Notes: a model not told the origin generated them from the letters alone. A DNA stretch of 51,382 bases from Bisgaardia hudsonensis (GCF_004345785.1 NZ_SLXI01000008.1:1-51382), one strand, 5' to 3'. Positions 15,314 to 23,226 are shown, counted from the first letter of the stretch. Made by a program: numbers and translations.

Positions 15314-15717
15314 TGAAACCATTATTGTTATTAAGTCTAATTTTAGTTTTATCTGGTTGTTATTTGGCTAATGGCTCACCACCAGAATATTCATTTTGGA
15401 AAAAAAATGGTATTGAGCTATCTGATATTGATGCAGAAAATTGTTATCAAAGAGCAAAATATTCCTCTTTAAATGAAGAAGAAAAAGAAAGGTTCGACTT
15501 TTTGGAAAAAATAGCAGTTAATTCTCTAGCAAAAATGGCTTTTTATCATGAATCCGAATATAAAGAATATTTAAATTTTTTAAATAAACTTGATGTTTTA
15601 AAAAATCAATGTCTTTATGATTTAGGATATCGCTTTCAAGCTCCACTTTATTGGTGTTTAGCTCAAGATGGAGATAATACACAAACCTGTATAGAAAATA
15701 TGAAATATAGAAAGTAA
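15313..15717 (+). CDS. Class I subtype b immunity lipoprotein
   Basis: 134 residues, with lipobox LSGC (Cys16), then YLANGSP. The Lys/Glu-rich middle is specific to this copy. The C-terminus (YDLGYRFQAPLYWCLAQDGD, TCIENMKYRK) is shared with the 19074 and 20208 proteins. Coupled to the 14357 toxin by TAATG. Immunity role is inferred from this pairing. Confidence 0.77.
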   Translation: MKPLLLLSLILVLSGCYLANGSPPEYSFWKKNGIELSDIDAENCYQRAKYSSLNEEEKERFDFLEKIAVNSLAKMAFYHESEYKEYLNFLNKLDVLKNQCLYDLGYRFQAPLYWCLAQDGDNTQTCIENMKYRK

Positions 15718-15724
15718 TGTCACA

Positions 15725-16441
15725 ATGATCGTGCGAAAACCTTACGCAGGGTTAGCCGAAGAATTTACCTTTACTATTTTTGAACGAGTAAGAGCGGGGT
15801 TAAATATGCCTTCTATCTTTGGTGCATCAAATGCTAGCCGAGACCAAGTGAAAAACTTTGAACAACTGAATGAGTATAATAAACGAGTGGGTGTAGAAGA
15901 ACGAGTAAACCTAGACCATGTGGTACACAGTTTAGGTGCATCAAGTTCCCAAAACAGCTTTAGCTGGGCGAAATCTCAAGGGTTAACTTTTGATCACCTC
16001 ACATTCAACGGATACGGAGCAGGACCTTCCTACCCAATGCAATCAAACAGTTTAGTGAATAAATTAACCTTAGGACGAGTAGAAAAAAGCTATGTAGATA
16101 GTGCAACAGAATTATTTGGCAAAGGTCAGGTTTCTTACACGGCAGCTCCTGCGGATGTTGTCGCCACGGGGATAGGTTTACCATGGGTTGCAGGGCGATA
16201 TGGTATAGGGATTGGTAATTCAGATTCCACCTCTGAGAAGAAATGGTATATCCCAATAATTGATATGGTTAAAGGTGATCATACAACGATATATACTAGG
16301 GATGAACGAGCAGCAGACTTTCTTCTTCGGTATGGTGAAAATTTAGAAGAAATCAACTCTTACCATCAAGATAGATGGGGTAGTTTTGAGCCAAAGACTA
16401 AAACAATTCAATTTAATAATCATAAAGTGGAGAATCAGTAA
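15725..16441 (+). CDS. Class I (subtype a) lipase-like toxin, truncated N-terminus
   Basis: 238 residues. Homology to the 55-3375 toxin begins right at the previous immunity stop (about 15716), near NVTMIVRKPY. It keeps Ser69 (HSLGASS), PADVVATG and DHTTIY, so the proposed triad is complete. The distal stretch (FLLRYGENLEEINSYHQ) differs from other copies. No ribosome site is evident before the ATG, and expression would have to come from read-through or recombination. TAATG couples it to the next gene. Confidence 0.72.
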   Translation: MIVRKPYAGLAEEFTFTIFERVRAGLNMPSIFGASNASRDQVKNFEQLNEYNKRVGVEERVNLDHVVHSLGASSSQNSFSWAKSQGLTFDHLTFNGYGAGPSYPMQSNSLVNKLTLGRVEKSYVDSATELFGKGQVSYTAAPADVVATGIGLPWVAGRYGIGIGNSDSTSEKKWYIPIIDMVKGDHTTIYTRDERAADFLLRYGENLEEINSYHQDRWGSFEPKTKTIQFNNHKVENQ

Positions 16442-16812
16442 TGAAAAATTGGTTATTAGGATATTTAATATTAGGATTAGTCGGTTGCAAAGCAATGTTT
16501 GTCGGTTCTTCTCCTGTTATCAATCAATGGAAAAAAAATGGAATTCATATTCAAGGGAGAGATTTTCGAATATGTGAAGATAGAACTAATAAATCAATGA
16601 GTGAAAGAGAAAAGTACTTGAAAAATAAAAATTATTCTGAACTTACACCAGAAGAAATAGATGAGCGAAGCTTATCTTTATCTAGGCTTGATTTAATATA
16701 TTATGGATGTGCTTATGAACTCGGTTATCGTTTTAAACCTGATTTAGGTTGGTGTTGGGAAGGTAGTTTTAATATGAGAATGTGTGATAAATATAAAAAA
16801 TACCGAAACTAG
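16441..16812 (+). CDS. Class I immunity lipoprotein
   Basis: 123 residues, with lipobox LVGC (Cys16). The signal region KAMFVGS matches the 4231 protein, while the tail (WCWEGSFNMRMCDKYKKYRN) matches 3375 and 18177. The central 60 residues differ. Coupled to the 15725 toxin by a one-base overlap. Confidence 0.76.
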   Translation: MKNWLLGYLILGLVGCKAMFVGSSPVINQWKKNGIHIQGRDFRICEDRTNKSMSEREKYLKNKNYSELTPEEIDERSLSLSRLDLIYYGCAYELGYRFKPDLGWCWEGSFNMRMCDKYKKYRN

Positions 16813-16893
16813 CCTTGACAGACAAGCGGTGAGTTGTTGCTGAAATTTTGTAAAAATAAAAGCGGAACTTACCGCTTTGTTGTATTAAGTTGA
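16813..16893 (+). repeat. Class I cassette spacer, copy 3, with Apl-type uptake word
   Basis: ACAAGCGGT at 16822-16830, then the AAAGCGG/CCGCTTT hairpin. It is almost the same as the copy at 3750. Confidence 0.75.
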
Positions 16894-17301
16894 ATGCAAT
16901 CAAACAGTTTAGTGAATAAATTGACCTTAGGGCGAGTAGAGAAAAGCTATGTAGATAGAGCGGAAGAATTATTTGGCAAAGGTCAGGTTTCTTACACGGC
17001 AGCTCCTGCCGATGTTGTCGCTACAGGAATAGGTTTACCATGGGTTGCAGGGCGATATGGTATAGGGATTGGTAATTCAGATTCCACCTCTGAGAAAAAA
17101 TGGTATATTCCAATAATTGATATGCTCAAAGGTGATCATACAGATGCCTATATTCGAGATGAACGAGTTGCAAGATTTCTAACAGATATGAACGAGGATG
17201 AGTTTAAAATAATAGAGTCTTATCATCAAGGTCTATGGAATGGTCATTTTGAACCAAAGGTTAAAACTATTCGATTTAACGATCACGAAGTGGAGAAATA
17301 G
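16894..17301 (+). CDS. Class I toxin 3' cassette without nucleophile region
   Basis: 135 residues starting at MQSNSLVNKL, the point shared by all short cassettes. It keeps PADVVATGIGLPWVAG (Asp) and GDHTDAY (His) but lacks the HSLGASS segment, which lies upstream of this point in full copies. The distal part (FLTDMNEDEFKIIESYHQ) is unique. There is no signal peptide and no clear ribosome site. It is best read as a silent cassette that would restore a full toxin only by recombination. The immunity gene starts 2 bases downstream. Confidence 0.7.
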   Translation: MQSNSLVNKLTLGRVEKSYVDRAEELFGKGQVSYTAAPADVVATGIGLPWVAGRYGIGIGNSDSTSEKKWYIPIIDMLKGDHTDAYIRDERVARFLTDMNEDEFKIIESYHQGLWNGHFEPKVKTIRFNDHEVEK

Positions 17302-17303
17302 CG

Positions 17304-17675
17304 ATGAGAAATTGGTTATTAATATTCTTAATTATTGGGTTAGCAGGTTGTAGAGCAACGTTTGTTGGTAGTGAGACAGTAGAAAAACAATGGAAAAAGA
17401 ATGGTGTTCATCTGCAAGGGAAGGATTTTGGAATATGCTTTGACAGGAAAGAAAGTGTAAAGACAGCTAGAGATAAGTATCTGCAAAATAAAAAATATTC
17501 AGAGAGGACACCTGAAGAGCAGAATGAGTGGGATTTAGAAATTGATCGATTAATGGGAATATATTTTGATTGTGCTTATGAACTAGGTTATCGTTTTAAA
17601 CCTGATTTAGGTTGGTGTTGGGAAGAAAGTCTTAATATGAAAAGATGTAGAGAATTAAAAAAATACCGAAACTAG
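17304..17675 (+). CDS. Class I immunity lipoprotein
   Basis: 123 residues, with lipobox LAGC (Cys16). It begins AGAAATTGG rather than AAAAATTGG (MRNWL). The second half is nearly the same as the 4231 protein, the part after the lipobox is not. It pairs with the 16894 cassette. Confidence 0.75.
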   Translation: MRNWLLIFLIIGLAGCRATFVGSETVEKQWKKNGVHLQGKDFGICFDRKESVKTARDKYLQNKKYSERTPEEQNEWDLEIDRLMGIYFDCAYELGYRFKPDLGWCWEESLNMKRCRELKKYRN

Positions 17676-17775
17676 CTTTGACAGACAAGCGGTGAGTTGT
17701 TGCTGAAATTTTGCAAAAATAAAAGCGGAACTGACCGCTTTGTTGTAGGTTTATCGCTTTAGTGTATTAATTTGA
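17676..17775 (+). repeat. Class I cassette spacer, copy 4, with Apl-type uptake word
   Basis: ACAAGCGGT at 17685-17693 in the long form of the spacer, as at 4603. The hairpin arms AAAGCGG and CCGCTTT are intact. Confidence 0.75.
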
Positions 17776-18177
17776 ATGCAATCAAACAGTTTAGTGAATA
17801 AATTGACCTTAGGGCGAGTAGAGAAAAGTTATGTAGATAGTGCAGCAGAATTATTTGGCAAAGGTCAGGTTTCTTACACAGCAGCTCCTGCCGATGTTGT
17901 CGCTACGGGCATAGGTTTACCATGGGTTGCAGGGCGATATGGCATAGGGATTGGTAATTCAGATTCCACCTCCGAGAAAAAATGGTATATTCCTGTATGG
18001 GATGCTTTGAAAGATCATACAGAGGCCTATATTAGGGATGAAAGAGCGGCGAAATTTCTTATTGGTAATAAGGATGAATTTAAAAAGTTGAAAACTTATC
18101 ATCAAGAGAAATGGGGTAGTTTTGAGCCGAAGATTAAAACAATTCAATTTAATAATCATAAAGAGGAGAATCAATAA
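17776..18177 (+). CDS. Class I toxin 3' cassette without nucleophile region
   Basis: 133 residues starting at MQSNSLVNKL. The Asp (PADVVATG) and His (KDHTEAY) segments are present, the nucleophile is absent. The distal region (FLIGNKDEFKKLKTYHQEKW) is close to that of 55-3375 but not the same, so it may define a related specificity. TAATG couples it to the next immunity gene. Confidence 0.7.
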   Translation: MQSNSLVNKLTLGRVEKSYVDSAAELFGKGQVSYTAAPADVVATGIGLPWVAGRYGIGIGNSDSTSEKKWYIPVWDALKDHTEAYIRDERAAKFLIGNKDEFKKLKTYHQEKWGSFEPKIKTIQFNNHKEENQ

Positions 18178-18554
18178 TGAAAAATTGGTTACTAGTTTTA
18201 TTAATATTAGGGCTTACGGGATGTAGCTACAGATTGTTCTCTTTAGGTTCTGCCCCTGTCAATAATCAATGGAAAAAGAATGGAGTTCATATCCAAGGGA
18301 AAGATTTTCGAATATGTCAGAATAAAATGGAAAATGTGATGACTGAAAGAGATAAATATTTGGAAAATAAAAAGTATGGAGATCTTACACCTGAAGAAAT
18401 CAAAGAATGGGATGTCTCTATAGATAGACTTGATAAGATATTTAATGAATGTGCTTATGAATTAGGTTATCGCTTTAAGCCTGATTTAGGTTGGTGTTGG
18501 GAAGGTAGTTTTAATATGAGAATGTGTGATAAATATAAAAAATACCGAAACTAG
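18177..18554 (+). CDS. Class I immunity lipoprotein
   Basis: 125 residues, with lipobox LTGC (Cys16). The first 50 residues (SYRLFSLGSAPVNNQWKKN) and the tail match the 3375 protein; the centre (NKMENVMTERDKYLENKKYG) differs. This parallels the similarity between their two toxin ends and supports cognate pairing. Confidence 0.76.
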   Translation: MKNWLLVLLILGLTGCSYRLFSLGSAPVNNQWKKNGVHIQGKDFRICQNKMENVMTERDKYLENKKYGDLTPEEIKEWDVSIDRLDKIFNECAYELGYRFKPDLGWCWEGSFNMRMCDKYKKYRN

Positions 18555-18654
18555 CCTTGATAGACAAGCAGTGAGTTGTTGCTGAAATTTTGTAAAAATA
18601 AGAGGGGAGCTTACCGCTTTATTGTAGGTTTATTGCTTTGCTTTATTAAGTTGA
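18555..18654 (+). repeat. Class I cassette spacer, copy 5, decayed uptake word
   Basis: Same spacer with ACAAGCAGT at 18564-18572 (one change from the Apl word) and a weakened hairpin (GAGGGG facing CCGCTT). Confidence 0.7.
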
Positions 18655-19074
18655 ATGCAATCAAACAGTTTAGTGAATAAATTGACCTTAGGGCGAGTAG
18701 AGAAAAGTTATGTAGATAGTGCAGCAGAATTATTTGGCAAAGGTCAGGTTTCTTACACAGCAGCTCCTGCCGATGTTGTTGCTACGGGCATAGGTTTACC
18801 CTATGTTTCAGGTAAGTTTAGTTTAGGTATAGGAAATACGGATACGACAGGAAGTAACGCTACAGGAATACCATTATGGGGAATTTTTTCAGGAGATCAT
18901 ACAACCGCATATTATAAAGATAAGGATGTTATTGATTTCCTCAAGATTGAGGATAAGGATAGAAAAAAAATTAAGAACTATCAAAACAAAGTATGGAGAC
19001 AAATGGGACCAAAGACAAAAGTTATTAATTTCAGTAATAGTAAAATTATTGAAAGCAATCAAGAGGATAAATAA
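18655..19074 (+). CDS. Chimeric class I toxin cassette (subtype a head, subtype b tail)
   Basis: 139 residues. Up to VATGIGLP it is subtype a, as in 17776. From YVSGKFSLGIGNTDTTG to the stop it is subtype b, as in 14357. The switch falls in a stretch conserved in both, so homologous recombination is the simplest cause. Asp and His (GDHTTAY) are present, the nucleophile is absent. Its immunity gene is also subtype b, so the toxin tail and immunity travelled together. Confidence 0.75.
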   Translation: MQSNSLVNKLTLGRVEKSYVDSAAELFGKGQVSYTAAPADVVATGIGLPYVSGKFSLGIGNTDTTGSNATGIPLWGIFSGDHTTAYYKDKDVIDFLKIEDKDRKKIKNYQNKVWRQMGPKTKVINFSNSKIIESNQEDK

Positions 19075-19460
19075 TGAAACCATTATTGTTATTAAGCTTA
19101 ACTTTAGTTTTATCTGGTTGTTATTTAGCAAATGGATCACCATCTCAAACTAATTTCTGGATAAAAAATGGGAAAGTAGTTCCTTATACTGATATAAATA
19201 CTTGCAAGATAAATGCCAATAATATTTTGGGTGAACGATATATTTATTTATTAGATAAATTTGACAATGACTATATGGTATTCAGAAATAATACCCAAGA
19301 ATATCAAGAGTTTTCAAAATATACAGAAAAACAGTCGATTTTAATTAATGAATGTTTATACCAAAAAGGATATAGGTTTAATGCGCCACTTTATTGGTGT
19401 TTAGCTCAAGATGGCGATAATACAAGAACCTGTATAGAAAATATGAAATATAGAAAGTAA
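19074..19460 (+). CDS. Class I subtype b immunity lipoprotein
   Basis: 128 residues, with lipobox LSGC (Cys16), then YLANGSP. The C-terminus (KGYRFNAPLYWCLAQDGD, MKYRK) is shared with 15313 and 20208. The middle is unique. One-base overlap with the preceding cassette. Confidence 0.76.
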   Translation: MKPLLLLSLTLVLSGCYLANGSPSQTNFWIKNGKVVPYTDINTCKINANNILGERYIYLLDKFDNDYMVFRNNTQEYQEFSKYTEKQSILINECLYQKGYRFNAPLYWCLAQDGDNTRTCIENMKYRK

Positions 19461-20211
19461 TGTCACAATGATCGTGCGAAAACCTTACGCAGGGTTAGCC
19501 GAAGAATTTACCTTTACTGTTTTTGAACGTTTGCGGGCAGGATTAGATATATACCAAGTATTTTTGGTACATCAAATGCCAGCCGTGAGCAGGCAAAAGT
19601 TTGGGGATTATTAGAAGAATATAATCGAAATAATCCTGATGATAAAGTTGATTTAAAGCACTTTTCTCATAGCTTAGGGGCTTCAAGTACAAAGAATGCA
19701 ATGAACTGGGCAGATTACCAGGGAATACAGTATTGATAATACCAAATTAAAAGCCAATACTGTCGGCACATCTTATTCAATGCGTAATCATACCATAGCT
19801 GGTACATTATCAGGAGGCTTCCATGATCAAGGCTATACGGAAAAAGCAAGCAAACTATTTAATGAAGGAAGTATAGAGTATGCAGTTGCACCAAGGGATA
19901 TTGTTGCAACGGGAATAGGTTTACCCTATGTTTCAGGTAAGTTTAGTTTAGGTATAGGAAATACGGATACGACAGGAAGTAACGCTACAGGAATACCATT
20001 ATGGGGAATTTTTTCAGGAGATCACACGATAGCATATTACAAAGATGAGGAAGTGATTAGTTTTCTTAAGCCTCCGAAAGAAGATGATGGGAAAGCAAGG
20101 TTAGATATTATTAATTATCAAAATAAAGTATGGGGACAAATAGGACCCAAAACAAAAATAATTAATTTTGGTAATGGTAGTATTATTGAAAATAATCAGG
20201 GGAATGAATGA
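19461..20211 (+). pseudogene. Class I subtype b toxin, broken by small insertions
   Basis: Starts at the previous immunity stop with subtype a sequence (VTMIVRKPYAGLAEEF), then changes to subtype b (TVFERLRAGLDI). Compared with 14357-15313 there is a TA insertion at GATATATACC (near 19550) and one extra base at CAGTATTGATAA (near 19732). Together these restore the original frame, but the stretch between, including the Ser region, is misread and interrupted. From 19780 (MRNHTIAG) the frame is open for 143 codons with Asp and His. It ends by overlapping the last immunity gene. Confidence 0.78.
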
Positions 20212-20618
20212 TGAAAAAGATTTTTTTATTTAGTGTGGTTGTTGTTCTGTCTGGGTGTTATTTGGCTAATGGATCCCCAAGTGCCTTTAATTATTGGTTA
20301 AAAAATAATAAGAATATTTCATTTAATGATTTAGAAAAATGTTCTCAAATATCGAATAAATATGTATTGAAGACTAAAAAGGATCAAGAAGTATATAATT
20401 ATTTGAGAGCTAAGTTTAATAAAGATCCTATAAAAATGATTAATTCTTACAAAGAAGAGTATGAACAATATAGATATATTATACGTAAACTTGGAGAATT
20501 TCGTGACAAATGCTATTACGATTTAGGATATCGCTTTCAAGCTCCACTTTCTTGGTGTTTAGCTCAAGATAGTGATAATACACAAACCTGTATAGAAAAT
20601 ATGAAATATAGAAAGTAA
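20208..20618 (+). CDS. Class I subtype b immunity lipoprotein, last of the array
   Basis: 136 residues from the first of two adjacent ATGs, with lipobox LSGC (Cys17), then YLANGSP. The tail YDLGYRFQAPLSWCLAQDSD matches 15313. The middle is long and charged. The gene remains intact behind a broken toxin. It ends the array; conserved chromosome begins about 230 bases downstream. Confidence 0.75.
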   Translation: MMKKIFLFSVVVVLSGCYLANGSPSAFNYWLKNNKNISFNDLEKCSQISNKYVLKTKKDQEVYNYLRAKFNKDPIKMINSYKEEYEQYRYIIRKLGEFRDKCYYDLGYRFQAPLSWCLAQDSDNTQTCIENMKYRK

Positions 20619-20845
20619 ATGATGTATTTAATCAGAAATTAGAAGAATAATTTACACTAGATTTAGCTTTATTTTTTTATTTGATAGAAACTTGTCTATG
20701 CCTTTCTCTATAAAATATTATTTGGGGAATAGTTATAATGTCTTTTTTATTACTCTTTATTATTCATTAGAAACAGGTTTTTAAAAGCTAGCCAGCAGGA
20801 CTGCTTCTACATATTGGTTATGTAGCGAGTGAGTCAATTTTAGGT

Positions 20846-20869
20846 ATAAAAAAAGTCGCTAACGCGACT
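20846..20869 (-). terminator. Rho-independent terminator of the tRNA-Gly/tRNA-Leu operon
   Basis: On the minus strand AGTCGC, GTTA loop, GCGACT, then a run of seven T. It lies 30 bases beyond the tRNA-Leu CCA end. The upstream 20619-20845 stretch holds no gene I can support. Confidence 0.85.
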
Positions 20870-20898
20870 ATCTTTTATTTTGTACCATTATTCTAAAA

Positions 20899-20985
20899 TG
20901 GTGCCCGAGGGCGGACTTGAACCGCCACGACTCGAAAGTCGAGGGATTTTAAATCCCTTGTGTCTACCGATTTCACCACTCGGGC
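20899..20985 (-). tRNA. tRNA-Leu (UAA)
   Basis: 87 bases including an encoded CCA. It has a class II long variable arm, a GCCCGAG acceptor start and anticodon loop TTTAAAA giving UAA. It is one base from tRNA-Gly, so they are cotranscribed. Confidence 0.95.
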
Positions 20986-20986
20986 T

Positions 20987-21062
<76 letters not shown>

Positions 21063-21099
21063 ATTTTAAGAACTTCAATGTTCCCAAACAACGATGTGC

Positions 21100-21127
21100 A
21101 TTTTACTTATTTCTGTATTACTGTCAA
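21100..21127 (-). promoter_or_regulatory. Sigma-70 promoter of the tRNA operon
   Basis: On the minus strand, a perfect -35 TTGACA (21127-21122), a 16-base spacer and -10 TAAAAT (21105-21100), about 38 bases before tRNA-Gly. A GC-containing segment (GCACATCG) follows the -10, as usual for stable RNA promoters. Confidence 0.8.
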
Positions 21128-21305
21128 ATATATTTTTGAAAAAATATTTTCGTTTGCTTAAAAATAGATCAATCTTCCAATGTTCATAATATTTTGATTA
21201 TTTTATGTTATAAATTAGATGATTAAATATCATCACTAATTATACGCTATAATCTTACTTAAGATTTACCTTTATGATATTCCGACAATAAATATTAGAA
21301 ATACG

Positions 21306-21863
21306 TTAATCTGTGGTATCGTTTAATAAGGAGTCTTTTGCAATTGCTAAATATTGAAGCATTGACCAAACAGTCAAAATTGCAGCAATATAAAGACATA
21401 TGATTGCAGCTATTTCCATTAGTACGTTATAACGCCATAATAATCCGCCAAGAGCAAGCATTTGTGAAGTGGTTTTTATTTTTCCTAACCAAGATACTGC
21501 AACTTTTCCTCGACTACCAATTTCAGCCATCCATTCTCTTAATGCGGAGATAATAATTTCTCGGGAAATCATTATAATTGCAGGAAGGGTTACCCAAAAA
21601 GAATGTTGATATTCGACAACCAATACTAATGCAGCAACAACCATCACTTTATCTGCAACAGGATCTAAAAATGCACCAAAAGGAGTTGTTTGATTCCATT
21701 TTCTAGCGAGATAACCATCAAACCAATCGGTGATAGCGGCAATAAAAAATATTAAGGTTGTTAAAAAAGGTGCCCAAGAAAAAGGTAAGTAAAACGCAAC
21801 CACAAAAAATGGGATTAAAATAGCTCGAAAAATAGTTAAGATCGTGGGTATATTTAATTTCAT
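21306..21863 (-). CDS. pgsA: CDP-diacylglycerol--glycerol-3-phosphate 3-phosphatidyltransferase
   Basis: 185 residues, the usual length. Inner-membrane enzyme that makes phosphatidylglycerophosphate, the first committed step to phosphatidylglycerol and cardiolipin. The CDP-alcohol phosphotransferase motif is complete: DG..AR, then G...D...D in [11 protein letters not shown] and [12 protein letters not shown] (residues 45-75), whose Asp residues bind metal and the CDP group. Several hydrophobic segments flank it. It is a single gene with its own spacing, on the opposite strand to the toxin array. Confidence 0.95.
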   Translation of the reverse strand: MKLNIPTILTIFRAILIPFFVVAFYLPFSWAPFLTTLIFFIAAITDWFDGYLARKWNQTTPFGAFLDPVADKVMVVAALVLVVEYQHSFWVTLPAIIMISREIIISALREWMAEIGSRGKVAVSWLGKIKTTSQMLALGGLLWRYNVLMEIAAIICLYIAAILTVWSMLQYLAIAKDSLLNDTTD

Positions 21864-21955
21864 GGAAATATTGGCAGTTAAATAGTAAATTCCTAGTTAT
21901 TCTAAAGCATATTTGCTTATTTTTAAATGATTTTTCAACAAATTGATAAAAAATA

Positions 21956-22006
21956 ACCGCACTTTTATTTTTTAGAAAGTAAATTTTTTATGACATAAAG
22001 TGCGCT
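21956..22006. terminator. Uptake-sequence pair between tesB and pgsA
   Basis: ACCGCACTT (21956-21964) faces AAGTGCGCT (21998-22006), which has one mismatch to the Hin word. With flanking A/T runs it can form a terminator for tesB on the minus strand. Confidence 0.55.
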
Positions 22007-22050
22007 TATTTATTTTATGTATTTTTCGTTTATATATTTGGCTGACTAGT

Positions 22051-22923
22051 TTATTTTTTCAGTGGTGGCGTGTAACGAATTAGCCCTTCCTGTTGGGTTG
22101 TGGCAATTAATCGCCCTTGTTGATCAAATAGTTGTCCACGAGATAATCCTCTGGCTCCAAAAGCATTATTACTTTCTATTGCGTATAACAACCAATTATT
22201 TAAATCTAGTGAGCGATGAAACCAAATTGAATGATCAATGGTTGCAACTTTCATTCCCTGTTCTAGCAATCCTTTCTGATGAGGATGAAGTGCGGTTAAT
22301 AAAATATGAAAATCTGAAAAATAAGCCAGTAAACATTGTTGTATTGCTTGGTCAAGCGGTGCTTTACCATTTGCTTTAAACCAAACATATTGCTCTGGAG
22401 GTAATTCACTGCCTTGAAATGGATTGTTGATATATTTACTATGAATATTAAAAGGACGTTCTGCAGTAAATTTATCACGAATTGTTTCAGGTATATAAGA
22501 GGCAAGCTTATTGATGATCGTTTTTTCAGAGATAAAATCTTCAGGTTGTCCTACATTTGGCATCATTGATTGATGTTCGAATCCATTTTCTTCTAACTGA
22601 AAAGAAATTGTAATATGACATAGGGATTGATTATGTTGTATTGCGTTTACTCTTACTGCCGTAAAGCTACGTCCTTCACGTAATATTTGTACATCATAAA
22701 TTATTGGTAATTGGCTATCTCCCGCACTAAGAAAATAAGCGTGACAAGAATGTAATTTTCTTTCCTTTGGGACGACTTGTATTGCTGCTGAAAGTGCTTG
22801 AGCGATGACTTGTCCACCAAATACTTGACGTAATCCTAAATCTTGACTTTCACCTCTAAAGAGTAAATCATCTAGTTTTTCAAGTTTCAGTAGGTTAATT
22901 AAATTATCGAGTACTTTGGACAT
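22051..22923 (-). CDS. tesB: Acyl-CoA thioesterase II
   Basis: 290 residues, close to E. coli TesB (286). It hydrolyses acyl-CoA to free fatty acid and CoA in the cytosol. Double hot-dog fold: the first half has RVFGGQ-like LRQVFGGQVIAQAL and SCHAYFLSAGD, and the second has DHSIWFHR with SNNAFGARGLSRGQLFD and TTQQEGLIR. These hold the Asp, Thr/Ser and Gln expected at the active site. Monocistronic, facing away from the 4.5S RNA gene. Confidence 0.95.
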   Translation of the reverse strand: MSKVLDNLINLLKLEKLDDLLFRGESQDLGLRQVFGGQVIAQALSAAIQVVPKERKLHSCHAYFLSAGDSQLPIIYDVQILREGRSFTAVRVNAIQHNQSLCHITISFQLEENGFEHQSMMPNVGQPEDFISEKTIINKLASYIPETIRDKFTAERPFNIHSKYINNPFQGSELPPEQYVWFKANGKAPLDQAIQQCLLAYFSDFHILLTALHPHQKGLLEQGMKVATIDHSIWFHRSLDLNNWLLYAIESNNAFGARGLSRGQLFDQQGRLIATTQQEGLIRYTPPLKK

Positions 22924-23046
22924 AATTTTTATCTCTTATATTGTAAAATGAGGACGAATGCTGGTGCTTTAATTTTATGATGAGGCGAAGTATAGCAGAA
23001 ATTACCAGCAATCAATAAGTAAACATTTGCAAAATGCAAAGTCTTA

Positions 23047-23074
23047 TTGCATAATACTGGCTCTTGATTATTCT
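23047..23074 (+). promoter_or_regulatory. Possible promoter of the 4.5S RNA gene
   Basis: TTGCAT (23047-23052), 16 bases, TATTCT (23069-23074), about 20 bases before the RNA. Each box departs from consensus, so this is a weak call. Confidence 0.35.
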
Positions 23075-23094
23075 AGTTTAGGTGATCAATCCTA

Positions 23095-23209
23095 TGGAAA
23101 CCTTTTCGGTTCCTCGCAATAGTGTCTGGTTTACTCGGTCAGGTTCGGAAGAAAGCAGCCAAAGTCAGAATTTCTGTGTGCCGAGATCAAGCTGGGAAGG
23201 TTTCCACCC
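23095..23209 (+). ncRNA. ffs: 4.5S (signal recognition particle) RNA
   Basis: The diagnostic apical region GGTCAGGTTCGGAAGAAAGCAG lies at about 23138-23159. It matches the Ffh-binding hairpin GGTCAGG..GGAAG.AAGCAGCC. The ends pair (TGGAAACCTT with AAGGTTTCCA), giving a single long hairpin of about 115 nt, as in E. coli. With Ffh it targets nascent membrane proteins to the translocon. Exact ends are estimated from pairing. Confidence 0.93.
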
Positions 23210-23226
23210 AACTCAATCTTTCTTAT

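Noticed and set aside
3750-18654. Regular repeats as a CRISPR array
   Set aside because: The repeats are 80-100 bases, hundreds of bases apart, with genes between them; no cas genes are present.
1-20618. Insertion sequences or integrase as the cause of the cassette mosaic
   Set aside because: No transposase or integrase frame and no terminal inverted repeats with target duplications were found.
55-20618. Nuclease-type CdiA-CT toxins
   Set aside because: No known nuclease motif was seen, and the partners are secreted lipoproteins, which would not protect the cytoplasm.
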